Positions 11,270 through 20,973 of a DNA stretch of 64,000 bases are shown in pieces. Origin of the DNA: Microglena sp. YARC (taxonomy: Eukaryota; Chlorophyta; Chlorophyceae; Chlamydomonadales; Chlamydomonadaceae). The DNA is taken from positions 9,596,911 through 9,660,910 of the forward strand of contig CM039467.1 of NCBI GenBank assembly GCA_022414725.1, in the 5' to 3' direction. Below the pieces are notes generated by a model. The model saw only the letters and a program-made list of their open reading frames with translations, was not told where the DNA came from and made no database searches. The first letter of the stretch is position 1; every line of letters starts with the position of its first letter. The translations under genes were made by a program, and so were the position numbers.

Positions 11270-12088
11270 CCTTGCTGACGGGGGTGACTAGTTGCTGGGG
11301 TCTAGGAGGGGGGTGTCAGTCAAAGTCAGGGGTATGGGAAGGTAAATAGGGGGGATAATTTGGTGAAGGGCCATGTGGTCTAGGTATCCTCCGACCTCCC
11401 TGGTCTTTTCACTAGTATGGGGGTGGAGGGGGTTGGGGCAAGGGGAGATGAGGATGTTATCGATTCTGCTGTGCTGCTCGAGGTTGCCTTCCTGGTAGCA
11501 ATGGAAGGTGGTTGCTCTAGTGAAAGGGTTGGTGGGGTGGAGGTTGAGTTGGGAGCGCATAGATATGTGATGTTGGTCTGTGTGGGAAGTGGCGTGGGTA
11601 GATCTATCTGAGGGAAAGAGGGTTGCATTCCAATCCCCTCCACAGAGTGTGGTGTGATTGGGCTTTTTGGTGTGAGTCCCGATGTATGTGTAGGCGGCTT
11701 GCCGTTGCTGGGGTTGGTCATGGGGCATGTAGACGCCTATGATGTGTGTAGGAGTTGGGGTGGTTGAGCCGAAGGTGATGTGCACCAGGCAACCAGCCAG
11801 GTCTGCATTGACTTCATGGTGGACGGGGGGACCTAATTGCTTGTGGGTGAGGATTATGACCCCTCCTTTACCGTGGTTGTTGTCCGGGGTTTTGGCCACA
11901 CTACTGTGGTGAAGGGAGTATTGGGGGCGTTCCTTCTTGATGAATTGGATGAAGGAGAGGCAGGAGAGCAGTTTGGTTTCTGTAAGAATAGCCACATCTG
12001 GTTTGTGGTCTAGGATGTGATTGAGAATTAGCTCCCAGGAGCTCCTCAGTCCTCTGCAGTTGAGGAGTAGAAAATGTATGTTATCCAT
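11270..12088 (-). pseudogene. LINE ORF2 endonuclease domain
   Basis: A 266-residue open frame starting MDNIHFLLLNCRGLRS. It shows the exonuclease-endonuclease-phosphatase motifs of LINE endonucleases: LLNCRGL (metal-binding Asn), ILTETKL (catalytic Glu), GGDWNATL (catalytic Asp and Asn), SRIDNILIS and YLDHMALH (final DH). This enzyme nicks target DNA so that the 3' hydroxyl can prime reverse transcription. The Met at 12088 is a plausible ORF2 start. The frame ends at 11288 by a shift into the next segment, which reads on without a gap as RPQQLVTPVSKASMNAIRKA. Confidence 0.9.
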
Positions 12089-12202
12089 GTAGTAGTCTTG
12101 GGGTGACTGGGCATGGTGGGTGGGTTGTTGGGCAGGTCCATTATCCTTAGGGGTAAAAGTAATGGTTGGTTTAAAGCATGTTTGTTTGAGCTTCTTAGCC
12201 TG

Positions 12203-12235
<33 letters not shown>

Positions 12236-12512
12236 GGGCTCCCTTGGAATTGGTGGTGGTAGAGGTGGGGGGGGAAAAAGTTGTGGATTGGTGTTTGTTT
12301 GAGTTTAATGTTGGGGCCCAGTTTTTTGCAAGTGTTTCAGATGCTTGTTGGGGTGCCTCATATTTTTTGTGGTGGGGGGTGCTCTGTGTTACCACGTTTT
12401 TCCAGGTTGGTGACAGTTGAAGGGGCAGCATCTTCTGTATCGCAGTCCATTTGCGTGTTGGGGGGGATGTGCGATCGGGCGGGCTGGCGTCCTTCATCAT
12501 GGTATCTTCCAT
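12089..12512 (-). pseudogene. LINE inter-ORF region with 30-base G tract
   Basis: The region between ORF2 and the ORF1-like region. A minus-strand frame over 12195-12512 is Thr/Pro/Lys-rich and ends in polyproline coded by the G30 tract at 12205-12234. It may be the C-terminus of ORF1 or a spacer; no domain is recognisable. Confidence 0.5.
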
Positions 12513-12655
12513 TTTTTTTTTTTTTTTTTTAGTTGTGAAAGGAATTTCACCCCAGGAGGTGGGTCTCCCGACACAAACCAGCGACATGGAGGATTCAGTT
12601 CGAATGGTGGAGCCACTCCTACAATATGCAAAGTAGGCGCACTTAGGATCCTCCG
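12513..12655 (-). repeat. Short A-tailed dispersed repeat (SINE-like), copy 1
   Basis: On the minus strand this runs from TAAGTGCGCCTACTTTGC to CCTTTCACAACTA followed by an A-rich tail (poly-T on the plus strand, 12513-12530). The same sequence occurs at 31902-32014 and, truncated, at 34196-34272. The A tail and dispersed copies suggest a SINE mobilised by a LINE. I see no clear A and B box, so the origin is unknown. Confidence 0.65.
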
Positions 12656-14210
12656 TGTCGCTGTCTGGGTTGTGGAGGCATGGGTTTTGTAGGAGTTGTA
12701 GTAGGGGTTGTGTCTATAGTATCCATCGTCGCAACGTCAAGATGGTATTGGGGGTCCGAAAACCTCATGTCTGCGCTCTCTTTTTTAAGGATGAAGATGT
12801 TCCCATATAGGGCCTGCCAGGCTCCCGGTGAGGAGTCCAAGGGGATTGGCGAGAGGTTTTCTGAGTCTATCCAATACCAGATGTTATGGTATTTTTTAGA
12901 CAACCAGCATGTTTATAGGCGATTGGGAGGGGGGTGGTAAAGTGCAAGATACATTTACTGTGTCCTTGCAGACGTTGGAGGATTTGGTCTTTGCTACTGC
13001 CGGGTAGGATCCCAAGGTTGTAGGGTTCATCAGGGATAAGGTCGTGCGGGTTTGGATGTTCCGGATTATAATCAGGTTGTACGATTTTGTGAAGTATTCC
13101 CATCTGGGGGCATTCGGTGTGCATGTAGGCCTGCATCAGCATATTAGTAAAATTCCCCCTGCGAGGGATGAAGTGGTTCGGCCAAACACACAGGTCATTA
13201 CGGGTTGCCTTGAGTATCCGGTGATGTCTCTCCCCAAATTTGAATATTTTTTCTGTGTCGACATATGGTCCACCAAGATAGGCATTGATGGCGTGCACTT
13301 GGCAGTGGCATCGAATTTGTTTCTCAATGTATGATAGGATAGCACTCAGGGCGGGGGTTGGGTCTAAGGCAACATCTCCCATGTCGCAGTCCATTCGTGT
13401 GTTTGGGGGGGAGGTGCGTTGGGGTGAGCTGGCGTCCTCCATCATGGTATATTCCATGTTGGTTAGCGTAGGCATTGGGTTCGGAGGGGTTGTATCTTTG
13501 GTAACAGCCGACACATTTCCAAGCTGGAATTGGGGGTCCAAAAACCTCATGTCTGCGCTCTCATCTTTAAGGATGAGGATTTGCCCATATATGGCCTGCC
13601 AGGCGCCCGGTGTGGAGTCCAAGGGGATTGGCGAGAGGTTTTCTGAGTCTATCTAGTACCAGGTGTTATGATATTGTTTGAGACAGCCGGCATGTCCATA
13701 TGCGGCTGGGAGGGGGGTGGTGAAGTGCAAGATACATTTTTTATATCCTTGTAGACGTTCGAGGATTTGTTTTTTGCTGCTACCAGGTAGGATCCCAAAG
13801 TTGTAGGATTCATCAGAGGAAAGGTTGTGGGGATTGGTGTGTTCAGGGTTATAATCGGGTTGTGCAATTTGGTGGAGTATGCCCATCTGGGGGCATTCAG
13901 TGTGCATGTAGGCCTGCATCAGCAAATTTGAAAAATTTCCCGCTGAGGTGAAGTGGAGCGGCCTAACACCCAGGTCGCTACGGGTTGCTTTGAGTATTTG
14001 GTGGTGTCTCTCCCCAAATTTGAAAATTTTCCCTGCGTTGACATGTGGTCCACCTAGGTAGGCATTTATGGCGTGCACTTGGCAGTGGCTTGAAATTTGT
14101 TTCTCAATGTATGGTAGGATAGTGCTTAGGGCCGGGATTGTGGACTGGCCTTGCTGGGGGGGGGGGGGGGGGGGGCGCTTTCCTCCCCTACATGTCGGGT
14201 CCTGGGGGGG
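12656..14210 (-). repeat. Tandem duplication (about 781-bp period) inside the LINE ORF1 region
   Basis: The block beginning GGATTGGCGAGAGG at 12842 recurs at 13623. The flanking 90 bp also match, so units of about 780 bp lie head to tail. Both encode the same protein segment on the minus strand: YIEKQI, HCQVHAINAYLGGP, KIFKFGERHH, LMQAYMHTECPQMGIL, QPDYNPEH and CILHFTTPLP. They differ mainly by substitutions, so this is an old duplication and not an assembly copy. Confidence 0.85.
12867..13622 (-). pseudogene. LINE ORF1-like protein segment, downstream duplicate
   Basis: A 251-residue open frame. Residues 90-250 parallel the C-terminal part of the frame at 13653-15269, including HCQVHAINAYLGGPYVD, GERHHRILKATRNDL, MQAYMHTECPQMGILHKI and CILHFTTPLPIAYKHAGCL. 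No known domain is evident to me. LINE ORF1 proteins are usually RNA-binding chaperones, and the location upstream of ORF2 suggests that role by inference only. It is the second unit of a tandem duplication and probably not separately translated. Confidence 0.55.
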
Positions 14211-15269
14211 CTGGAGATAGGCATTGAATGCGTATTTTTGAATAAGTCTGTCCCTAATACAAGTGGGGGCGAAACGTTCTTTAATTTTTGTCCAGAAAGC
14301 CATCCAGTGTAGACATGTAGGAATGATCCAAAGGAGCCACGTATCCCGGAGCAAGGTCAAGTCACCGGCTATAATAGTGGTGTGGTACTGGGAGGTAGTG
14401 CCCTCAGTTACAACTTGAGGTCCCACGCTGGGTCTCATATACACACCAAAATGGGCAGAGATACTTCTAAGAACTATTTGGTCTGCCAAGATTTCAATCA
14501 AGGTAGCATAAGCGCGGGAAAGAATATCGCAAGGGAGAGTAGGCCAAGTTGGGGCAGTATTTGTTCTCCCTCGAGGTAAATATATAATTCTTATAACTTT
14601 TTGGTCCACCCAGGATACAGAAATCAAGAGAAGGGCAGCAGACATAGCAATACATAATATCACATGGTCGTCCAGCCATGATAGCCAGCGCGTTGGTGGG
14701 CCAGTGACCAGGGTGTGTCTGGAGGTGCGTTGTTGTTGCGTCTTGGATAGGTGCTGAAGAAGCCAAGGACCTGTAACCCAGCATTGTTGCAAGTTGGATT
14801 GGGGTAAGCTTAATATATTGGATCCAGGGGGTCGAGGGGGTGTTAATCGGCATCGGCATTGTTTCCAATGTGATTGGGTAGGGTGATGCCAGCACTGCTT
14901 ACAGTGGGAAGGTGTCGAGGATGCCTCTCGGCAGAGCTCTTTCAAGCAAGGTTTGGGTAATCTACACTGTTTCGAGTGGGATTGGGTAGGGTGATACCAG
15001 CACTGCGTACAGTGGGAAGTTGTCGGGGGTGCCTCTCGGCAGAGCTCTTTCGAGCAAGGTTTGGGTAATCTACACTGTTTCCAGTGGGATTGGGTAGGGT
15101 GATACCAGCACTGCTTACAATGGGAAGGTGTCAGGGATGCCTCTCGGCAGAGCTCTTTCAAGCAAGGTTTGGGTAATCTACACTGTTTCCAGTGGGATTG
15201 GGTAGGGTGATACCAGCACTGCTTGCAGTGGGAAGGTGTCGGGGGTGCCTCTCGGCAGAGCTCTTTCAA
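13653..15269 (-). CDS. LINE ORF1-like protein with Cys/His-rich N-terminal repeats
   Basis: A 538-residue open frame, long for this broken region. Residues 1-130 are 36-residue repeats of the type KELCREAPPTPSHCKQCW followed by HPTQSHWKQC. Each carries CX2CX2HX4HX3C, a candidate zinc-binding pattern. Residues 180-370 are mixed (SWLDDHVILCIAMSAALLL is hydrophobic), and the rest is the duplicated domain with HAINAYLGGPHV and MQAYMHTECPQMGIL. The frame crosses the G22 tract at 14156-14177, so the frame there is unreliable. The true start may be farther upstream in the 108-bp array, because units there also stay in frame. Function is inferred from position only. Confidence 0.5.
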   Translation of the reverse strand: MKELCREAPPTPSHCKQCWYHPTQSHWKQCRLPKPCLKELCREASLTPSHCKQCWYHPTQSHWKQCRLPKPCSKELCREAPPTTSHCTQCWYHPTQSHSKQCRLPKPCLKELCREASSTPSHCKQCWHHPTQSHWKQCRCRLTPPRPPGSNILSLPQSNLQQCWVTGPWLLQHLSKTQQQRTSRHTLVTGPPTRWLSWLDDHVILCIAMSAALLLISVSWVDQKVIRIIYLPRGRTNTAPTWPTLPCDILSRAYATLIEILADQIVLRSISAHFGVYMRPSVGPQVVTEGTTSQYHTTIIAGDLTLLRDTWLLWIIPTCLHWMAFWTKIKERFAPTCIRDRLIQKYAFNAYLQPPQDPTCRGGKRPPPPPPQQGQSTIPALSTILPYIEKQISSHCQVHAINAYLGGPHVNAGKIFKFGERHHQILKATRSDLGVRPLHFTSAGNFSNLLMQAYMHTECPQMGILHQIAQPDYNPEHTNPHNLSSDESYNFGILPGSSKKQILERLQGYKKCILHFTTPLPAAYGHAGCLKQYHNTWY

Positions 15270-16770
15270 GCAAGGTTTGGGTAATCTACACTGTTTCCAG
15301 TGGGATTGGGTAGGGTAATACCAGCACTGCTTACAGTGGGAAGGTGTCGGGGATGCCTCTCGGCAGAGCTCTTTCGAGCAAGGTTAGGGTAATCTACATT
15401 GTTTCCAGTGTGATTGGGTAGGGTGATACCAGCACTGCTTACAGTGGGAAGGTGTCGGGGGTGCCTCTCGGCAGAGCTCTTTCGAGCAAGGTTTGGGTAA
15501 TCTACACTGTTTCCAGTGGGATTGGGTAGGGTGATACCAGCACTGCTTACAGTGGGAAGGTGTCGGGGGTGCCTCTCGGCAGAGCTCTTTCAAGCAAGGT
15601 TTGGGTAATCTACACTGTTTCCAGTGGGATTGGGTAGGGTGATACCAGCACTGCTTACAGTGGGAAGGTGTCAGGGGTGCCTCTCGGCAGAGCTCTTTCG
15701 AGTAAGGTTTGGGTAATCTACACTGTTTCCAGTGGGATTGGGTAGGGTGATACCAGCACTGCTTACAATGGGAAGGTGTCAGGAGTGCCTCTCGGCAGAG
15801 CTCTTTCGAGCAAGGTTTGGGTAATCTACACTGTTTCCATGGTCTAGTGGTACACCTGATTGCTAAAGAACGAATAGTTGGGGGTTCGACTCGCCCTTCG
15901 GTCGCTCTTGGCGTTGCAGGTCGTCGTCAACCGCGATGGTAACTTGTCCAATTGAGGTAGGAGACCGCTCCCCACCCGCGAACGACGGGCTTCCTTAACA
16001 CCACGGCCCACCAGGCGTTATCATTACACTGTTTCCAGTGGGATTGGGTAGGGTGATACCAGCACTGCTAACAGTGGGAAGGTGTCAGGGATGCCTCTCG
16101 GCAGAGCTCTTTCAAGCAAGGTTTGGGTAATCTACACTGTTTCCAGTGGGATTGGGTAGGGTGATACCAGCACTGCTTACAGTGGGAAGGTGTCGGGGGT
16201 GCCTCTCGGCAGAGCTCTTTCGAGCAAGGTTTGGGTAATCTACATTGTTTCTAGTGGGATTGGGTAGGGTGATACCAGCACTGCTTACAGTGGGAAGGTG
16301 TCAGGGATGCCTCTCGGCAGAGCTCTTTCAAGCAAGGTTTGGGTAATCTACACTGTTTCCCGTGGGATTGGGTAGGGTGATACCAGCACTGCTTACAGTG
16401 GGAAGGTGTCGGGGGTGCCTCTCGGCAGAGCTCTTTCGAGCAAGGTTTGGGTAATCTACACTGTTTCCAGTGGGATTGGGTAGGGTGATACCAGCACTGC
16501 TTACAGTGGGAAGGTGTTGGGGGTGCCTCTCGGCAGAGCTCTTTCAAGCAAGGTTTGGGTAATCTACACTGTTTCCAGTGGGATTGGGTAGGGTGATACC
16601 AGCACTGCTTACAGTGGGAAGGTGTCGGGGGTGCCTCTCGGCAGAACTCTTTCGAGCAAGGTTTGGGTAATCTACACTTTTTCCAGTGTGATTGGGTAGG
16701 GTGATACCAGCACTGCTTACAGTGGGAAGGTGTCGGGGATGCCTCTCGACAGAGCTCTTTTCAGAGGGAT
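14860..16770 (-). repeat. 108-bp coding minisatellite, 16 units, interrupted by a SINE
   Basis: Sixteen units can be counted by the recurring CTCTCGGCAGAGCTC block: nine between about 14928 and 15800, and seven between 16093 and 16760. The period is 108 bp (36 codons), so the minus-strand frame is preserved from unit to unit. Units encode KELCREAPPTPSHCKQC, then WYHPTQSHWKQCRLP. Some units carry stop codons. A degenerate relative (CCPQCWAPPNQS) lies just beyond at about 16770-16800, hinting that the array grew from one ancestral Cys-rich motif. Confidence 0.9.
15840..16024 (+). mobile_element. tRNA-derived SINE, copy 1, with 13-bp target duplication
   Basis: 185 bp inserted in the 108-bp array. 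It begins TGGTCTAGTGG (15840-15850), which fits a pol III A box. GGTTCGACTCG (15883-15893) fits the B box, with tRNA-like spacing. The flanks are perfect direct repeats TACACTGTTTCCA (15827-15839 and 16025-16037). The body ends GGCGTTATCATT, as in the minus-strand copy at 40262-40385. This is a non-autonomous element expected to borrow a LINE's enzymes. Confidence 0.9.
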
Positions 16771-16959
16771 TGGTTAGGGGGAGCCCAGCATTGAGGACAG
16801 CAGGAGGAGGTCAGGGGTTCATTTCGGCAAGGAGAGGTGTGATTATTATAATGCGCCCTAGATCTCTCATATCTCTCGCCTGTGTAAACCCTTTCAAAGC
16901 AATATATGTAGGGACAGAGAGTGCCACCCGTATAGCTCGTTTCACACACACTGCATGTC

Positions 16960-17085
16960 TCATCATCTGGGGTTCAGTTCATCAATGCTTTTTTTTTTAA
17001 CCCTTCCAATCACGGTTGGGCGTGTCCCTTTACCCTATTCGGCCTACCCCTGGACTGTAACATACATACATCCATACGCATAAAA
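16960..17085 (-). repeat. AGTCCAGGGGTAGG dispersed repeat, minus copy
   Basis: The reverse complement of the family seen at 33792-33935, 36405-36545 and 39172-39240. It includes CCTACCCCTGGACTGTAA, a poly-T stretch and GGGGTTCAGTTCATCA. The body is about 125 bp. No coding capacity or tRNA-like boxes were seen. Confidence 0.75.
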
Positions 17086-17178
17086 ATATCAGTGGATTCT
17101 ACTTGGTCTCTATCCGTGGCACCAATATACTGGTATGAGTCGTTTTAGGTGGTCCGGGCTCCAGATTTGGGACCCTTA
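17086..17178. other. Short spacer without recognisable features
   Basis: Unique sequence between two dispersed repeats; no open frame or motif stands out. Confidence 0.6.
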
Positions 17179-17186
17179 CATAACTG

Positions 17187-17380
17187 CAGAGTACTTCAAA
17201 TGGTCAAATTGGCCAGCGCTTTAGCGCACTTGAAAACAAAAAAACTGCGCTTTGTAGTGCAAAAGCGCAAAAAAAATTCGCTGCGCCCACAGGGGGTTGC
17301 AAAAAACTGCGCTAAAAGCGCAGAGGGGGTCAAAAAGTCCGAGTTCAAAAGCTCAAAAGCGCGCGCTTTGAATTACCCTG
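17187..17380 (+). mobile_element. hAT-like MITE family A, copy 1
   Basis: A 194-bp non-coding element. The terminal inverted repeats are CAGAGTACTTCAAA (left, one change from CAGGGTA) and TTTGAATTACCCTG (right). It is flanked by 8-bp direct repeats CATAACTG (17179-17186) and CATACCTG (17381-17388), 7 of 8 matching. 8-bp target duplications and CAGGG-type ends are typical of the hAT superfamily. The interior is rich in GCGCTTT-type motifs. Copies 2 and 3 lie at 36793-36986 and 46569-46763. Confidence 0.88.
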
Positions 17381-17388
17381 CATACCTG

Positions 17389-17892
17389 CAGAAAGTGCAG
17401 AGGACCAAAAGAGCCAAAGTGTATCGAATTATGTTTATCTTGAACTGATAACTCTTCACCTATGTCAGTAGCAAACTTACTCCCAACCACAAGGGCTGAG
17501 CCGCATATTCGGCGGCGTATTTCATGCACCCATTCTCATAAGAAAGATACGCCCAGCTGACTGCTTCCTTCTCAACCTGGAACTTCACCTAAGGAAACCT
17601 CACCTCCTTGACATACAATTCAGGTACAATTTGACGGAATATAGATTAAACATGCCTGCCTGGAGGGGCGTGCTGTTTAGGGGACCCTCCCGTGCACTGT
17701 AGCTGTGGAAAGTCACCATGGCAGACATAGTAAGTGTCACCCAGAATATAGATAAGTAACCAGATTGCTGTAGCTTAGCTGAGGCATAGATAGGTGAAGC
17801 CTCAATCAAAAGTGATTTTGTAACCAATCAACTCATCAAGCTCGAAGCCTCAAATCCAATCATAATTGCCACGGGCATCCCATATTGTTCCA
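17389..17892. other. Intergenic DNA with a SINE fragment
   Basis: No gene. Minus-strand 17645-17730 resembles the 3' half of the tRNA-derived SINE (GGGGCGTGCTGTTTA with CACCATGGCAGAC), probably an old truncated copy. The remainder shows nothing recognisable. Confidence 0.5.
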
Positions 17893-18585
17893 TCATTTAG
17901 TGTAGGTGTAGCTTGGGCTCATGATGACCATAGAGCTCCCCGAGGGAACACACACATGGGTGCAAAGTTCCATGGTAACTGATGACGTGTTGGCCTTGTT
18001 GCCTTGGACGATGTCTACGTCCTTCCTATGGCTCTTGTCCAATCTTACCCAGTTCACAACATAGGTGAGTGTTACCAAAGCTTGTACACCAGTTTCGCAA
18101 ATTGAACTGGATTCATCCGCTTGCACCAGCTGCCTCCCGTTTGGCAGTAACGCTGCATTCACCCATCTTGCACCACCTCCAATACCTCCACCAGCCAAGC
18201 CTGCTTGTATTTCGAAACCTATCTCCTCCACCTGCTGGGCGGTTGGGTCATGCATGACACCAATAGCAAGGCAGCGAGTTGTCCTGTTGTTGATCCGTAT
18301 TTTACCAGATTCAAATGTGCTTGTAATTTGAAACCGATGTGGATCCAGTGCCTTGTAGACTGCAACACACAAGAGCTCCAACTTGTCGTTTGAGTTAAAT
18401 TCAATGCTGAGAATTGTCAAGACATCCATCAGATCCGCATTTGTGGGCTAATGCTTCCTGTTTTTCTGGACCCGTTTAATTACTTCCCCTAGCTGCGGAA
18501 TGAAGTCTGCACTGTTGACAATGATGCCTTTGACCTTGGCTAGAGTAATCTGAACATTTAGATTCTCGATATCGGCGGGATGAAT
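17893..18585 (-). pseudogene. Unknown protein family, paralogue A (last exon, one in-frame stop)
   Basis: I do not recognise the family. The exon begins after a splice acceptor (minus-strand CCTCCCCAG, then ATTCATCCCGCC at 18585). It encodes IHPADIENLNVQ, then a TAG stop near 18450, then DVLTILSIEFN, LLCVAVYKALDPHRFQ, IRINNRTTRCLAIGVMHDP, ALVTLTYVVNW and CTHVCVPSGSSMVIM to a stop at 17893. Paralogue B at 30562-31163 shares the same order of blocks and the same acceptor context. Conservation between copies argues that this was a real protein of about 230 residues in this exon. The stop may be a true mutation or an error. No signal peptide or membrane segment is seen. Confidence 0.65.
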
Positions 18586-18759
18586 CTGGGGAGGATTGTA
18601 GGGCACAGATATGTGTGTCATTCTCTTGTCTATTTTAAGAGCACTTAAAATAAATAGATTAAAGCTGAAATAAACCAGGAAATAACCCTCAAATAAAAGT
18701 GTATGCCAGGCATGTCTATCAGGAACTGTTGAGTGAAGCATGTTATTTACAGTTTGATG
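18586..18759 (-). other. Presumed intron upstream of paralogue A
   Basis: AT-rich sequence ending in the acceptor. Its last 20 bases (GTGCCCTACAATCCTCCCCAG) closely match the same position in paralogue B. The open frame that runs through here to 18741 is therefore intron read-through. No upstream exon was found. Confidence 0.5.
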
Positions 18760-19460
18760 GCAACAAGAGCTGATAATTCAGTTATGTGAAGCATGAAGAG
18801 TATAGTTTGATGCCAACCAGAGCTGTTGAGTCAGTTATTTGAAGCATGAGGATTAGGGTTTGATGACAACCAGAGCTGTTAATTCAGTTGAGTGAAGCAT
18901 AAAGATTAGGTTTTGATGACAACCAGAGCTGTTAAGTCAGTTATTTGAAGCATGAGAATTAGGGTTTGATGACAACCAGAGCTGTTAATTCAGTTGAGTG
19001 AAGCATGAAGATTAGGGTTTGATGACAACCAGAGCTGTTAAGTCAGTTATTTGAAGCATGAGGATTAGGATTTGATGACAACCAGAGCTGTTAATTCAGT
19101 TGAGTGAAGCATGAAGATTAGGGTTTGATGACAACCAGAGCTGTTAAGTCAGTTATTTGAAGCATGAGGATTAGGGTTTGATGACAACCAGAGCTGTTAA
19201 GTCAGTTATTTGAAGCATGAGGATTAGGGTTTGATGACAACCAGAGCTGTTAATTCAGTTGAGTGAAGCATGGAGATTAGGGTTTGATGACAACTAGAGC
19301 TGTTAATTCAGTTGAGTGAAGCATGAAGATTAGGGTTTGATGAGAACCAGAGCTGTTAGTACAGTTGGGTAAAGCATGAAGATTAGGGTTTGATGACAAC
19401 CAGAGCTGTTAATTCAGTTGAGTGGAGCATACAGATTAGGGTTTAGTGACAACTATTAAA
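18760..19460. repeat. 53-bp minisatellite containing TTAGGGTTT
   Basis: About 13 units of the type GAAGCATGAAGATTAGGGTT, then TGATGACAACCAGAGCTGTT plus a variable end (AATTCAGTTGAGT or AAGTCAGTTATTT, in alternation). Each unit holds one plant-type telomere motif. It lies immediately upstream of paralogue A in that gene's orientation. Confidence 0.92.
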
Positions 19461-20640
19461 GAGGAGCTGTCGACCACAGTCCACAATCTGGATGTACATC
19501 AAAATAAAGCACAGAAAGCATGTGTAAGATCATGAATGCATTCCTCGAGCCACTTCTAAGTGAACATACAGGGAAAGCTAGATGGCATGGTCTGTAAGGC
19601 CTGTCATGGCGTGGCCTGCCTGGAAAGCCTGTTGTAGATCCTTGACTGTACGTAAATGTTTTTATGACGTTACGAATACGTTAAATAATGTTTAATGACA
19701 CAAAATATCATCCGGCTGTTACGTACATAGTTAACGTTTGCAACGTGTCATAACGTCTAGTTTTGTTTCCATAATGGCAAGCCCTAGCTAGTTGTATGTG
19801 TTGGATAACATTGATGAAGATGAGTGTCCTGGATTTCTGTTGGGGAACAGTGATGTATCCAGATCGCCAGTCGCGATCCAACACACATTGTGATTGACTG
19901 TATAGTATCATAACAATTTCTAATGCTTATCGAGGGGTGAGGCTGAGGGGTTTAACACCTTGACGTGTCGTAGAGATAAAATAACGTGTCCTAGAGAAAG
20001 AATAAATTACACAACGTGGTGCAACGTGTTATAACTTGCTTTAACATGCTTTAACGTCTGTTTCTGTTTCCACAGTGCTGCACTGTCTCCAATTCCCTGC
20101 CTCCCAGGTCTTGTCTGGATTCATTTTCTTTTTACAAAAAAAGCCTAAAATGTAGGGTGGGTCTCCGTGTGCTAGCCATAGACTCAAGGATTCATTATAA
20201 GTCGTACAGTCTGTGGATGTTATTGAAGTTGCAACCTTGAACTTATCAGCCCATCAGTTTTAAAAACAAATCTGGAATGTTTAATGACCTGCTTGATCTA
20301 TTATGGGTGAGTGTCAACATTACAGGTTTATAATTGCACATATTCAAAACTAATTGAGTGTGGAAATGGCTTCTTTGGTTTCTAAAATAACCGTCCAATT
20401 CCACGGAGCAGTAAAATGCGATAATCACACACGACACATGCACATTTATACAAACCACCAGTATACACTTTTGATGCACAAAGAGTCGGTCTGCAGTCCG
20501 GTACGTGAGCTGTATTTTTAATGTATTGAAGTCCCATAAATTCATGAGCAGTGCAGAGTGGTGAAAATGTAAATAGATAAATGACCAAATGAGCAGGAGG
20601 ATGCCAGGAGCCATAGAAAGTCCGGCACGGGGTATGTCAG
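19461..20640. other. AT-rich intergenic DNA
   Basis: No gene recognised. ACGT-centred motifs of the type AACGTGTYATAACGT recur between 19670 and 20060 (for example AACGTGTCATAACG, AACGTGTTATAAC). Short open frames here have no coding character. Confidence 0.6.
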
Positions 20641-20728
20641 GGTATCGGGAAGTTGTTTCTGTTAGGGGATCACGTGATTAATCGATACCCCCGGGTCCGA
20701 TGCCATTCTGAGGACTTTGTCGCAGGGT

Positions 20729-20729
<1 letters not shown>

Positions 20730-20765
<36 letters not shown>
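20730..20765. repeat. Poly-C tract, 36 bases
   Basis: Uninterrupted C36. Frames running through it code polyproline or polyglycine and are not genes. Confidence 0.95.
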
Positions 20766-20973
20766 TTGGCCCCGTATGAACTTTTCTCTAACTTCTTCCT
20801 CACTGCTCCATTTCGCCTCTGGATAAGCGCAACGACTTCGCCTCGATGCAAGCGTGCTGGTTCCATAGTTTTCAGACACCTGCAATGTAATATAAGTTCC
20901 ATTTCGAGTTCGAGTTCAAGTTCGAAACCTTGTTTGACAGGTCATCTCCTGCTTATCCTGGTTCGAGTTTGGC

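Larger units (their letters stand above)
9148..16950 (-). mobile_element. Non-LTR retrotransposon (LINE), minus strand, truncated by gypsy
   Basis: Reading the minus strand, an ORF1-like Cys-rich region (12643-16770) precedes ORF2 (12088 down to 9148), with an AP-type endonuclease followed by RT. This is the layout of a two-ORF LINE. The 3' end of ORF2 is cut at 9147 by the gypsy LTR. The missing tail should lie left of the window if the gypsy insertion is simple. The 5' boundary near 16950 is not sharply defined. Frameshifts, stops and homopolymer expansions (12205-12234, 14156-14177) show that it is inactive. Confidence 0.82.

Noticed and set aside
9216..11349. Plus-strand frames of 100-190 codons opposite the LINE
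   Set aside because: They are antisense shadows of the endonuclease-RT coding strand.
18586..18741. N-terminal extension (from 18741) of paralogue A with a hydrophobic segment
   Set aside because: It lies upstream of the conserved acceptor and has no match in paralogue B.
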